NCBI RefSeq assembly: GCF_000297095.1
Contig: NZ_AEEA01000029.1
Location: forward strand, 1-64,000
Direction: 5' to 3'
Origin: Treponema primitia ZAS-1
GTDB lineage: Bacteria; Spirochaetota; Spirochaetia; Treponematales; Breznakiellaceae
DNA: 64,000 nt
In this document: in pieces, positions 8,681 through 16,055 of the stretch
How the letters are laid out: every line of letters starts with the position of its first letter
How positions within the stretch are numbered: the first letter of the stretch is position 1
Notes under the pieces: generated by a model
What the model saw: the letters and a program-made list of their open reading frames with translations, nothing else
Database searches by the model: none
What the model was told of the DNA's origin: nothing
Translations under genes and position numbers: made by a program

Positions 8681-8709
8681 TTGAAATTCCTATACCGCCA
8701 TGCTATATT
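8681..8709 (+). promoter_or_regulatory. Sigma-70-type promoter upstream of the winged-helix regulator
   Basis: -35 TTGAAA (8681-8686), 17-bp spacer, -10 TATATT (8704-8709). It lies just after the FAD-subunit stop and reads toward the regulator at 8853, with a predicted leader of about 135 nt. Confidence 0.65.
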
Positions 8710-8726
8710 GTTCACGAACTGAACAA
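8708..8726. promoter_or_regulatory. Candidate operator, TTGTTC-N7-GAACAA
   Basis: A 19-bp perfect interrupted palindrome with 6-bp arms that overlaps the end of the -10 element and the predicted start site, the classical position for a repressor. The adjacent winged-helix gene is the obvious candidate for the binding protein (inference). Confidence 0.55.
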
Positions 8727-8782
8727 ACATGCGGTATCATAGAACGTGTTTCGGCCGTCTATGCTCTGTCGAGTGTGTCAAA

Positions 8783-8832
8783 CCTCGTTTTATGAATTTT
8801 TCCGGAATTTTATCCGGAAGAGGCCTTTTTTT
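8783..8832 (+). terminator. Hairpin plus T7: attenuator or intrinsic terminator
   Basis: The stem TTCCGGA (8800-8806)/TCCGGAA (8813-8819), with an outer CCTC (8783-8786)/GAGG (8820-8823), is followed by CC and seven T (8826-8832). It lies downstream of the 8681 promoter and upstream of the regulator ORF, so it could end the hydroxylase transcript or attenuate the regulator transcript. Confidence 0.5.
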
Positions 8833-8852
8833 ACCCTAATTTCGAGTCTGCT

Positions 8853-9425
8853 ATGAATAACGATCCCTTGGATACAGAGTACGTCATTCTCGAAAAGGTA
8901 TACGATTCCTCGGAAAGTCGGTTACCCCTGCGCCAGCGGGATCTGGCCCAGTTGGCGGGAACATCCCTGGGGATGACTAATTCTATCCTCAAACGGCTGG
9001 CCCATAAGGGGTGGATTACCATAAAAAAACTCAACAGCCGAAATATTCAGTACGCCGTAACTCTGGAGGGGATGAACGAGATAATTCGCCGCAGTTACGG
9101 GTATTTTAAACGGACCATAGGGAATGTGTTTTTTTATAAGGATAGGATCGATGATGCGATTTTCGGAGCAAAACGGAAGAATATTACCGCGGTACTCCTT
9201 GTAGGGGTGAGCGATCTTGATTTCATCGTGGAACATTCCTGCCACTACCACGGCCTGAGTTTCCTTAAAACCGTGGATGAAAATACTGCCCGGGACCTTC
9301 TGGGAAAAAATATTCTGACGGTATATGCCGAAACCATCCCCGTAACCCAGATCCAGCCAAAAAAGAATGTTCTCTTTCTTTCCCGGATGGTAATTGAGAA
9401 AACCGCTAAACCCGCTTTGGTCTAG
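8853..9425 (+). CDS. Winged-helix DNA-binding regulator (MarR-like N-terminus)
   Basis: 190 residues. The N-terminal winged helix-turn-helix (about 18-72) has LRQRDLAQLAGTSLGMTNSI as helix-turn-helix and WITIKKLNSRNIQYAVT as wing. The remainder (about 95-190) looks like a small Rossmann-like domain (NITAVLLVGVSDLDFIVE) with no recognised ligand motif. A similar arrangement of wHTH plus short alpha/beta domain occurs in regulators of surface-polysaccharide loci. The gene has its own promoter and a palindrome overlapping that promoter, which suggests autoregulation. It is followed after 20 nt by the start region of aroB. Target genes are unknown. Confidence 0.72.
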   Translation: MNNDPLDTEYVILEKVYDSSESRLPLRQRDLAQLAGTSLGMTNSILKRLAHKGWITIKKLNSRNIQYAVTLEGMNEIIRRSYGYFKRTIGNVFFYKDRIDDAIFGAKRKNITAVLLVGVSDLDFIVEHSCHYHGLSFLKTVDENTARDLLGKNILTVYAETIPVTQIQPKKNVLFLSRMVIEKTAKPALV

Positions 9426-9445
9426 AACAACTTAGGAAGGTTTAT

Positions 9446-10587
9446 ACGAAGAAACAGGGTGATTACAGTTTTACCTTTGGCCAAGAGCTTTCACGGGTAC
9501 ATATATTGGAACAGCTCCCTTCGCTGGCGACCATCCTTGAGGATGCCGGAGCTGCCCTTTCCCGGGGCGTTCTTCTGGTATGCGATACCAATACGGAGTA
9601 CATAGCAAAAAAAATCCTGGGTTCCCAGGATCGTCCCCTTTGTGTTCTTGAGAGCGGTGAAACCCGAAAAGGCTGGGCATCGGTTGAACACATCATCACT
9701 GCGGCGAAGGGCGCCGGGCTTGGACGGGACGGGCTTTTTATCGGTATAGGCGGCGGCGTCGTCACGGACATGACTTCCTTTGCAGCTTCGGTGTATATGC
9801 GGGGCGCCCGGCTTTGCCTTATTTCCACCACCCTCCTTGGAATGGTAGACGCCGCAGTAGGTGGGAAGACCGGGTTTGACCTTTTAGGTATAAAAAATCT
9901 GGTGGGGACTTTTTTCCCCGCCTCCCATATTTATATGCCCCTGGATGCGTTAAAAACACTGCCCCCCAGGGAATGGAAATCCGGTATGGCGGAACTGATA
10001 AAGACCGCCGTGTTGGATTCCGCTATTTGCGACGCAGTTCCCCGCGTAGAAACCGGGGAAACACAGGTTTCCCTGGATAAACTTAAAGCATTGGGACCCT
10101 TCAGTGTTACTAACGGCGTTCCTTCCACCCTTGGGGAACTGATCGAACGGGCAGTTCTGGTCAAGGGCCGGATCGTGGAAGCGGATCCAAAAGAGCAGGG
10201 TACAGAGCGGGCGCTTCTCAACCTTGGCCATACGTTTGGTCATGCCCTGGAAGCGGCCGCCGGGTTAGGAAATCTTTCCCACGGCGAAGCAGTAGCCTGG
10301 GGCATGGTCCGTGCCTGCGAACTGGGGCTGGTCTTAGGAATAACCCCGGAAAGCCGGGCCCGGAAAATTACGGAGATCATCGCCGCTTACGATTATGAAA
10401 CTACCGCTCCCCATCCGTCAATGACGGATGCCGCACTTTTCATGCAGGCCCTTGCGGGGGATAAAAAAAGAAAGCCGGTAAACTTACCTTTGTTGTTCCC
10501 GATGCACAGCGGGCGGTCTTGGTTTCTGCGGATATAATAGAGCCAAAATTTATAGAACAAATAATCAAAGGAAAATTACAACAATGA
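9446..10587 (+). CDS. aroB: 3-dehydroquinate synthase, frameshifted and with non-ATG start
   Basis: Sugar-phosphate cyclase that converts DAHP to 3-dehydroquinate. AroB hallmarks are GIGGGVVTDMTSFAASVYMRG, STTLLGMVDAAVGGKTG, KNLVGTFF, and metal ligands in GMAELIK, NLGHTFGHALE and LSHGEAVAWGM. The zero-frame ORF (TTG 9506 to 10537) ends in a tail unlike AroB. Stepping back one base at A7 (10463-10469) instead reads KKKKAGKLTFVVPDAQ and on to a TGA at 10585-10587, a proper AroB C-terminus whose stop overlaps the next ATG. Upstream of the TTG the frame stays open with family-like residues (DYSFTFGQELSRV). It reaches an ACG at 9446, 5 nt after AGGAAGG, and there is no ATG/GTG/TTG in between. So the natural gene probably spans 9446-10587 with either two lesions, slippage, or sequence errors. 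Confidence 0.8.
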
Positions 10588-12221
10588 TCAGCAAAACTCC
10601 TTCTTTGGTTTTTTTAGCATTTCTCAGTATCCTTGCATGGATGCCTCTCTTCGCCCAGGAAGTCTCTTTGGATCACTCCGACAAACTGTCGGCCGACAGT
10701 TTTTCGGACAGCGATTTGCCGGACGGTGATCTGTTCCGGGAGTCATCCCCCGATCCGCAGCAAGACTACGCAATGATACTGGAAGAGACGGTATACTTCA
10801 TACAGAAAATTGATTTTAATATCAACGGCCACACCCGCCCCTTCGCTCTTATGGATAAGGTGGATTTGAAAGTCGGGGAACGTCTGCACGGACAGCGGGC
10901 TCTGGAAACTTACATACGGCGTAAGACCCAGATTTTGCGGAACCAGCGGGTATTGGAAGCGGATCAATCCCGAATTGAGTATACCATCGGCGAAGCCGGG
11001 GCAGATGGATTGGTTCCGGTGGATCTCGCGGTCTATACTGCGGATACTTGGAATTTCATTATCCTCCCTGAACCTAAATACGATTCCAACACCGGTCTTT
11101 CTCTTACTTTAAAAGCCAGGGACTATAACTTTTTGGGAACCATGAGCCCCCTGGCAATCGATCTGGGATATAAATTGGAGAATAGTAAAAACTCCGTTTT
11201 TATGGATATCGATTCGGATACCCCCTTCCAATTATTCGGCTATACATGGAATTTTAATTTTGATAATAGTTTTAGATATACCGAAACCGATCCCTTCTAC
11301 TATAAAAATACCACAGGTATTTCCCTTGAACTGCCATCCTTGATAAACAGTACCTTTACCTTTGGACTAAACCAGGCCTTTATTCTCAATGAAGAGATCA
11401 GTGATGATGAAAAGCATAGAACCGGTACCGATGATGATTTTTTCCCCGATACTTGGTTTATGTCCAGTGAAGCCTATGTGCAATGGGAGATACCCACAGG
11501 GATTGAGGTTGGTGATTTTGGGAATCTGACCTATACGCCTAAAATTACGGAGAAAATCAATTACCGCCCCGGCGGGGATATTGGTGAATACCGGGAAGGT
11601 CCGGCTACCATCTTTAGTCAAAGTTTTGGTTTTGGGCAGATTAACTGGAACGGAAATTATCGATCGGGTACCAATATCAGTTTAGAAAACGAAAACGAAT
11701 TCAATAATTATTCTTCAAAATGGGACATCGACCTGAAATTTACCGCCATAGGGCACTTTAAGATAAGCTCATTCTTTGGCATTTCCAGCCGGCTTCAGTA
11801 CCGGCAGTATTTTAACAATCCCAACATTGAAGCCGGAGATGTCCTGCGGGGCATGATAAATGATTCCCTCCAGGCCGACGCTATGCTTTCCTTAAACATG
11901 GAATTCCCCCTGAGGGTACTCCAGTTCCTCCCCTCCCAGTGGTTTGGATATCGGGCTCTTCGGCCGTTCAATTTTGAACTACACTTTGCGCCATTTATTG
12001 ATTTAGCTTTGTTACGGGGAGAAGATACCCATGGTGAAACCTACTCTTTTAAGGAAATTATTCCTACCGGTGGTTTTGAATTTATCGCCTATCCCCTTTC
12101 ATGGCGCAGTTTTTATATACGGGGCAGTTTAGGGTGGAATTTGCAGAAACTATTCCAAAATAAAAATTTCCCAGCTGGAGATTTTCGGGAAATATACATT
12201 GGCGTAGGACATTTCTTCTAA
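10584..12221 (+). CDS. Outer-membrane beta-barrel protein with one POTRA-like domain (BamA/Omp85-like)
   Basis: 545 residues. A signal peptide (about 1-24, ending MPLFAQ) is followed by an acidic low-complexity linker (about 26-60), one POTRA-like domain (about 70-155; IDFNINGHTRPFALMDK...LKVGERLHGQRALETYI), and a barrel with alternating aromatic strands that ends in GVGHFF with C-terminal Phe, the usual OM insertion signal. This suggests a short Omp85-superfamily protein, perhaps for export or insertion of a surface component. The ATG overlaps the restored aroB stop (ATGA). The linker is encoded by a 32-bp near-perfect palindrome (10677-10708). Barrel strand number was not counted reliably. 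Confidence 0.78.
   Translation: MISKTPSLVFLAFLSILAWMPLFAQEVSLDHSDKLSADSFSDSDLPDGDLFRESSPDPQQDYAMILEETVYFIQKIDFNINGHTRPFALMDKVDLKVGERLHGQRALETYIRRKTQILRNQRVLEADQSRIEYTIGEAGADGLVPVDLAVYTADTWNFIILPEPKYDSNTGLSLTLKARDYNFLGTMSPLAIDLGYKLENSKNSVFMDIDSDTPFQLFGYTWNFNFDNSFRYTETDPFYYKNTTGISLELPSLINSTFTFGLNQAFILNEEISDDEKHRTGTDDDFFPDTWFMSSEAYVQWEIPTGIEVGDFGNLTYTPKITEKINYRPGGDIGEYREGPATIFSQSFGFGQINWNGNYRSGTNISLENENEFNNYSSKWDIDLKFTAIGHFKISSFFGISSRLQYRQYFNNPNIEAGDVLRGMINDSLQADAMLSLNMEFPLRVLQFLPSQWFGYRALRPFNFELHFAPFIDLALLRGEDTHGETYSFKEIIPTGGFEFIAYPLSWRSFYIRGSLGWNLQKLFQNKNFPAGDFREIYIGVGHFF
10677..10708. repeat. 32-bp palindrome embedded in a coding sequence
   Basis: TCCGACAAACTGTCGG (10677-10692) faces CCGACAGTTTTTCGGA (10693-10708), giving 15 of 16 complementary positions with no loop. 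It encodes SDKLSADSFS just after a signal peptide, where an insertion would be tolerated. It resembles protein-coding palindromic elements such as those described in Rickettsia (inference). Confidence 0.6.
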
Positions 12222-12242
12222 GATATTTCAAAGGAATAAAGA

Positions 12243-13574
12243 ATGGTAAGTATTACGGTTATCGGTACCGGCTATGTGGGATTAGTTTCCGGCGCCTGTC
12301 TTGCGGATTTTGGAAATACCGTTACCTGTGTGGACAATAACCCGGAAAAGATCGAAGCCCTCAAAGGGGGCAAAATCCCCATCTATGAACCAGGGTTGGA
12401 TATAGTGGTGGATAGAAATACTAAGGCCGGCAGACTGATGTTTACCACGGACCTTGCAGGTTCGGTTAAAAAAAACAGCGTAGCATTTATCGCCGTGGGG
12501 ACCCCCCCGGCGGACAATGGCAGCGCCGACCTCCGTTTTGTGGAACAGGTTGCCCGTGAGATTGGCGCTGCCATGGATAGTTATCTCGTGGTGGTGGATA
12601 AGAGTACGGTCCCCATAGGAACGGCCCATAAGGTTTCCCTCTGGATAAAAGAGGAACTTGCCAAACGGGATCTGGATATTCCCTTCGACGTGGTTTCCAA
12701 TCCCGAATTCCTCCGGGAAGGTTCGGCGGTTCAGGATTTTACCCATCCGGATCGGGTTGTTATTGGTAGTGACAGTGATAGCGCCCGGAAAATAATGAAA
12801 GACATTTACCGTTCCCTGTATCTTAATGATACTCCCTACATAGAGACAAACCTGGAATCGGCGGAAATGATCAAATACGCCTCCAATGCATTTTTAGCCT
12901 TAAAAATTACCTTCATCAATGAAATAGCAAACCTGTGTGAAAAGGTCGGGGCCAATGTGCAGGATGTGGCCAAGGCGGTGGGACGGGACGGCCGGATAGG
13001 TTCCAAGTTTCTCCACCCCGGTCCCGGTTACGGAGGTTCCTGTTTTCCTAAGGATACCCAGGCCATGGCCAAGATAGGCCGGGATTTTGATTCCCCCCTT
13101 TCTTTAGTGGAAACCACCATAGCAGCCAATGAACGGCAGCGGCTCAAAATGACGGATAAGATCGAGGCCGGTTTTGGTGGACCCGGTTCCCTGGTGGGTA
13201 AAACCATCGCCATCCTTGGGATGGCCTTCAAGCAGGATACGGATGATATGCGGGATTCGCCGGCCATCACTATCTGTGAAGGGCTGGTAAAGCGCGGCGC
13301 CAAACTTCGGGTCTGGGACCCGGGGGCCATGAAAGAGGCAGCATGGCGTCTTGATGCGATAAAGGGCAGTATCTTCTTTGCCAAGGGGGAATACGATGCA
13401 ATTGAAGGCGCCGGCGCATTGGTAATCCTTACTCCCTGGAATCAATTCAGAAATCTTGATTTAGTTAAAATAAAAGAATTACTCACCCTCCCCCTCTTTT
13501 TCGATCTCCGAAATATCTACAAGCGGGAAGAAGTTGAAGAAGCGGGTCTGCAGTACTTTTCTGTGGGGAGATAG
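12243..13574 (+). CDS. ugd: UDP-glucose 6-dehydrogenase
   Basis: 443-residue UDP-glucose/GDP-mannose dehydrogenase family enzyme that oxidises UDP-glucose twice to UDP-glucuronate. It has the N-terminal NAD loop GTGYVGLVSG, the conserved STVPIGT and SNPEFLREGSAV (family-diagnostic for Ugd), the catalytic Cys in PGPGYGGSCFPKDT, and the C-terminal UDP-binding domain with GMAFKQDTDDMRDSPA. It lies 21 nt after the barrel gene. A UDP-glucuronate 4-epimerase at 29009 could use its product. Confidence 0.95.
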   Translation: MVSITVIGTGYVGLVSGACLADFGNTVTCVDNNPEKIEALKGGKIPIYEPGLDIVVDRNTKAGRLMFTTDLAGSVKKNSVAFIAVGTPPADNGSADLRFVEQVAREIGAAMDSYLVVVDKSTVPIGTAHKVSLWIKEELAKRDLDIPFDVVSNPEFLREGSAVQDFTHPDRVVIGSDSDSARKIMKDIYRSLYLNDTPYIETNLESAEMIKYASNAFLALKITFINEIANLCEKVGANVQDVAKAVGRDGRIGSKFLHPGPGYGGSCFPKDTQAMAKIGRDFDSPLSLVETTIAANERQRLKMTDKIEAGFGGPGSLVGKTIAILGMAFKQDTDDMRDSPAITICEGLVKRGAKLRVWDPGAMKEAAWRLDAIKGSIFFAKGEYDAIEGAGALVILTPWNQFRNLDLVKIKELLTLPLFFDLRNIYKREEVEEAGLQYFSVGR

Positions 13575-13579
13575 GAATT

Positions 13580-14878
13580 ATGAAGACCATCTATTTGGGC
13601 ATGACCGGGGATATCATTCATCCGGGGATCATCAACATCATTCAGGAAGCGGAAAAACACGGTGAAGTCCTGGTGGGACTCCTCACCGATTCTGCTATCG
13701 CTGCCCATAAAAGACTCCCCTATCTTAGCTACGATCAGCGAAAGGCGGTGGTGGAAAATATCAAAGGCGTGGCCCGGGTGGTGTCCCAGGAAGAGTGGAG
13801 TTACGTACCGAACCTGAAAAAGTACAAGCCCGACTTCATCATCCACGGTGATGACTGGAAAACCGGTCCCTTAAGCAGGATACGGGAAGAGGTTTACGCG
13901 GTCATGGCGGAACAGGGGGGAGCGGTAATAGAAATCCCCTATACCAAGGGAATCAATTCCACCGCCATAAACGAAGCCCAGCGTTCTATCGGTACCACCC
14001 CGGATATCCGGCTTAAAGCCCTAAGACGACTCATTGATGTTAAGCCCGTGGTGCGTATCATGGAAGCCCATTCCGGGCTTTCGGGGCTTATCATAGAAAA
14101 TTTGGAAATAGGCAAGGATGACGGCAAGCACAGCTTTGACGGCATGTGGTCATCCAGCCTCACCGATTCTACCAGCAAGGGTAAGCCCGATATCGAAGCG
14201 GTGGACCTTACCACCCGGCTTCAGGATCTAACCAATATCCTGGAATGCACCACCAAACCGATTATTTTTGATGGAGACACCGGGGGCAAACCGGAACACT
14301 TCGTGTTTACCGTACGGACCCTGGAACGGAACGGGGTTTCCGCGGTGATCATCGAAGATAAGGTGGGGCTTAAAAAAAATTCCCTCTTCGGTACCGATGT
14401 AAACCAAGAGCTGGCTTCTATCCCCGAGTTCTGCGAAAAGATAGGCGCCGGTAAGCGGGCCCAGGTAACCCGGGACTTTATGATTATCGCCCGTCTGGAA
14501 AGCCTTATCGCAGGTTTTCCGGTGTCCGATGCCCTTGAACGGGCCGCAGCCTATGTTAAGGCCGGCGCGGACGGCATCATGATCCACAGTAAGGAAAAAA
14601 ACGGCGAGGACATCAAAGAATTCTGCGAAATATTCCACAAAGAATATTCCCAAGTACCTATAATTTTAGTACCTACCACATATAACCGGTTCACCGAAAA
14701 GGAACTGGCCTCCTGGGGCGCCAAAGTCATTATCTACGCGAACCATATGCTCCGTTCCTCCTATCCGGCCATGATGAATACCGCCAGGGTCATCCTGGAA
14801 AACGAACGATCCCTGGAAGCGGATTCCCTCTGTATGCCCATCAAAGAAATCCTGGAATTAATTCCCGGAACAAAATAG
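13580..14878 (+). CDS. pepM: Phosphoenolpyruvate mutase with N-terminal cytidylyltransferase-like domain
   Basis: 432 residues. The C-terminal part (about 145-432) is an isocitrate-lyase-superfamily PEP mutase with the diagnostic EDKVGLKKNS loop, MEAHSGLSGLI and FDGDTGG. The enzyme rearranges PEP to phosphonopyruvate, the committed step of nearly all phosphonate biosynthesis. The N-terminal part (about 1-135) is a nucleotidyltransferase-fold domain (YLGMTGDIIHPGIINII; HGDDWKTG) of the glycerol-3-phosphate cytidylyltransferase type. Its HxGH nucleotide motif has become HPGI, so activity of that domain is uncertain. The Shine-Dalgarno is AGGA, 5 nt after the ugd stop. Downstream genes supply the next two steps. 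Confidence 0.95.
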   Translation: MKTIYLGMTGDIIHPGIINIIQEAEKHGEVLVGLLTDSAIAAHKRLPYLSYDQRKAVVENIKGVARVVSQEEWSYVPNLKKYKPDFIIHGDDWKTGPLSRIREEVYAVMAEQGGAVIEIPYTKGINSTAINEAQRSIGTTPDIRLKALRRLIDVKPVVRIMEAHSGLSGLIIENLEIGKDDGKHSFDGMWSSSLTDSTSKGKPDIEAVDLTTRLQDLTNILECTTKPIIFDGDTGGKPEHFVFTVRTLERNGVSAVIIEDKVGLKKNSLFGTDVNQELASIPEFCEKIGAGKRAQVTRDFMIIARLESLIAGFPVSDALERAAAYVKAGADGIMIHSKEKNGEDIKEFCEIFHKEYSQVPIILVPTTYNRFTEKELASWGAKVIIYANHMLRSSYPAMMNTARVILENERSLEADSLCMPIKEILELIPGTK

Positions 14879-14894
14879 GTTTGATAGTAAAACT

Positions 14895-16025
14895 ATGATT
14901 GAAGTAAAACTATTTTACGATTTGCTCACCAAAGGGGGAACCGGTTTTTTTACCGGTGTCCCCGATTCTCTCCTAAAAAGTTTCTGTGCCTATGTTACGG
15001 ATCACGCCGGTGAAGCAAACCACATCATCGCCGTAAACGAAGGCGCCGCAGTATCCCTGGCATCGGGCTACCATCTTGCCACAGGGAAAATTCCCCTGGT
15101 ATATATGCAGAATTCCGGAATCGGTAACGCCGTGAACCCTCTGCTTTCCCTGGCGGACGCCGATGTGTATAAAATCCCCATGCTTCTGGTGATCGGCTGG
15201 CGGGGGGAACCATCGGGGGTTAAGGATGAACCACAGCATGCAAAACAGGGCAAGGTTACCTTATCCATCCTTGAAGCCATGGGCATCCCCTATTTTGTTC
15301 TTTCTGAAAATGAGGACGAATTCCGCCACCAGCTGAACGAATGTTTCAATTCGATAAACGAAAAAAATACCCCCCATGCCCTGGTGATCCGCAAGGATAC
15401 CTTTGCCCCCTATGCTTTGCAAAAAAAAGAGCCGGATCAAGGCGAACTAAGCCGTGAAGAGGCGATAGAAACGGTAATCCGTTCTTCTGATCCTGAGGAG
15501 ATTTACTTCTCCACTACCGGTATGGCTTCCCGGGAGCTTTACGAAATTCGGGAACGACTTGGCCAGGGACACGAGAAAGACTTTCTAACCGTGGGTTCCA
15601 TGGGGCACGCTTCCCAGATAGCCCTTGGGGTAGCTTTGCAAAAACCGGATTTTTCCGTTACGGTTCTTGACGGGGACGGCGCCCTGCTCATGCACATGGG
15701 GGCTTTGGCGACCATTGGAAACCGGAAACCATCTAATTTCCGTCACATTATTCTGAACAACGGCGCCCACGATTCTGTTGGAGGACAGCCTACCCTTGGT
15801 TTAAAGATAGATATTCCCGGAATTGCCCGTTCCTGCGGATATTCCGAAGCCCGTACCGTAAGAAGCGCAGAAGAACTGCGGACTGCTTTGAAAGAAAAAA
15901 AACAGGGTCCTGTCCTTATAGAAATCCGTATCCGCAAAGGCGCAAGGAAGGACCTAGGCCGGCCAAAATCAAGCCCGGTGGAGAATAAACAGGCATTGAT
16001 GAAATCCCTGGATAATAATTCGTAA
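14895..16025 (+). CDS. ppd: Phosphonopyruvate decarboxylase
   Basis: 376-residue thiamine-diphosphate enzyme that decarboxylates phosphonopyruvate to phosphonoacetaldehyde, pulling the unfavourable PepM reaction forward. Markers are FFTGVPDSLLKSFCAYV, NEGAAVSLASGYHLATGK with the TPP-activating Glu, QNSGIGNAVNPLLSL, WRGEPSGVKDEPQH, and the C-terminal Mg-TPP motif GDGALLMHMG...NNGAHDSVGGQPT. Length is normal for AepY/Ppd. It sits 16 nt after pepM and 30 nt before the PntC/AEPT gene, which has AAGAGGA as Shine-Dalgarno. Confidence 0.95.
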   Translation: MIEVKLFYDLLTKGGTGFFTGVPDSLLKSFCAYVTDHAGEANHIIAVNEGAAVSLASGYHLATGKIPLVYMQNSGIGNAVNPLLSLADADVYKIPMLLVIGWRGEPSGVKDEPQHAKQGKVTLSILEAMGIPYFVLSENEDEFRHQLNECFNSINEKNTPHALVIRKDTFAPYALQKKEPDQGELSREEAIETVIRSSDPEEIYFSTTGMASRELYEIRERLGQGHEKDFLTVGSMGHASQIALGVALQKPDFSVTVLDGDGALLMHMGALATIGNRKPSNFRHIILNNGAHDSVGGQPTLGLKIDIPGIARSCGYSEARTVRSAEELRTALKEKKQGPVLIEIRIRKGARKDLGRPKSSPVENKQALMKSLDNNS

Positions 16026-16055
16026 TACAACTGTAATACAATAAGAGGACCAGTA

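Noticed and set aside
10463..10469. A7 as a programmed dnaX-type -1 frameshift site
   Set aside because: The zero-frame codons are GAT AAA AAA AGA, so the tandem slip (A AAA AAG) is not available, and programmed frameshifting is not known for aroB. An indel or transcriptional slippage is simpler.
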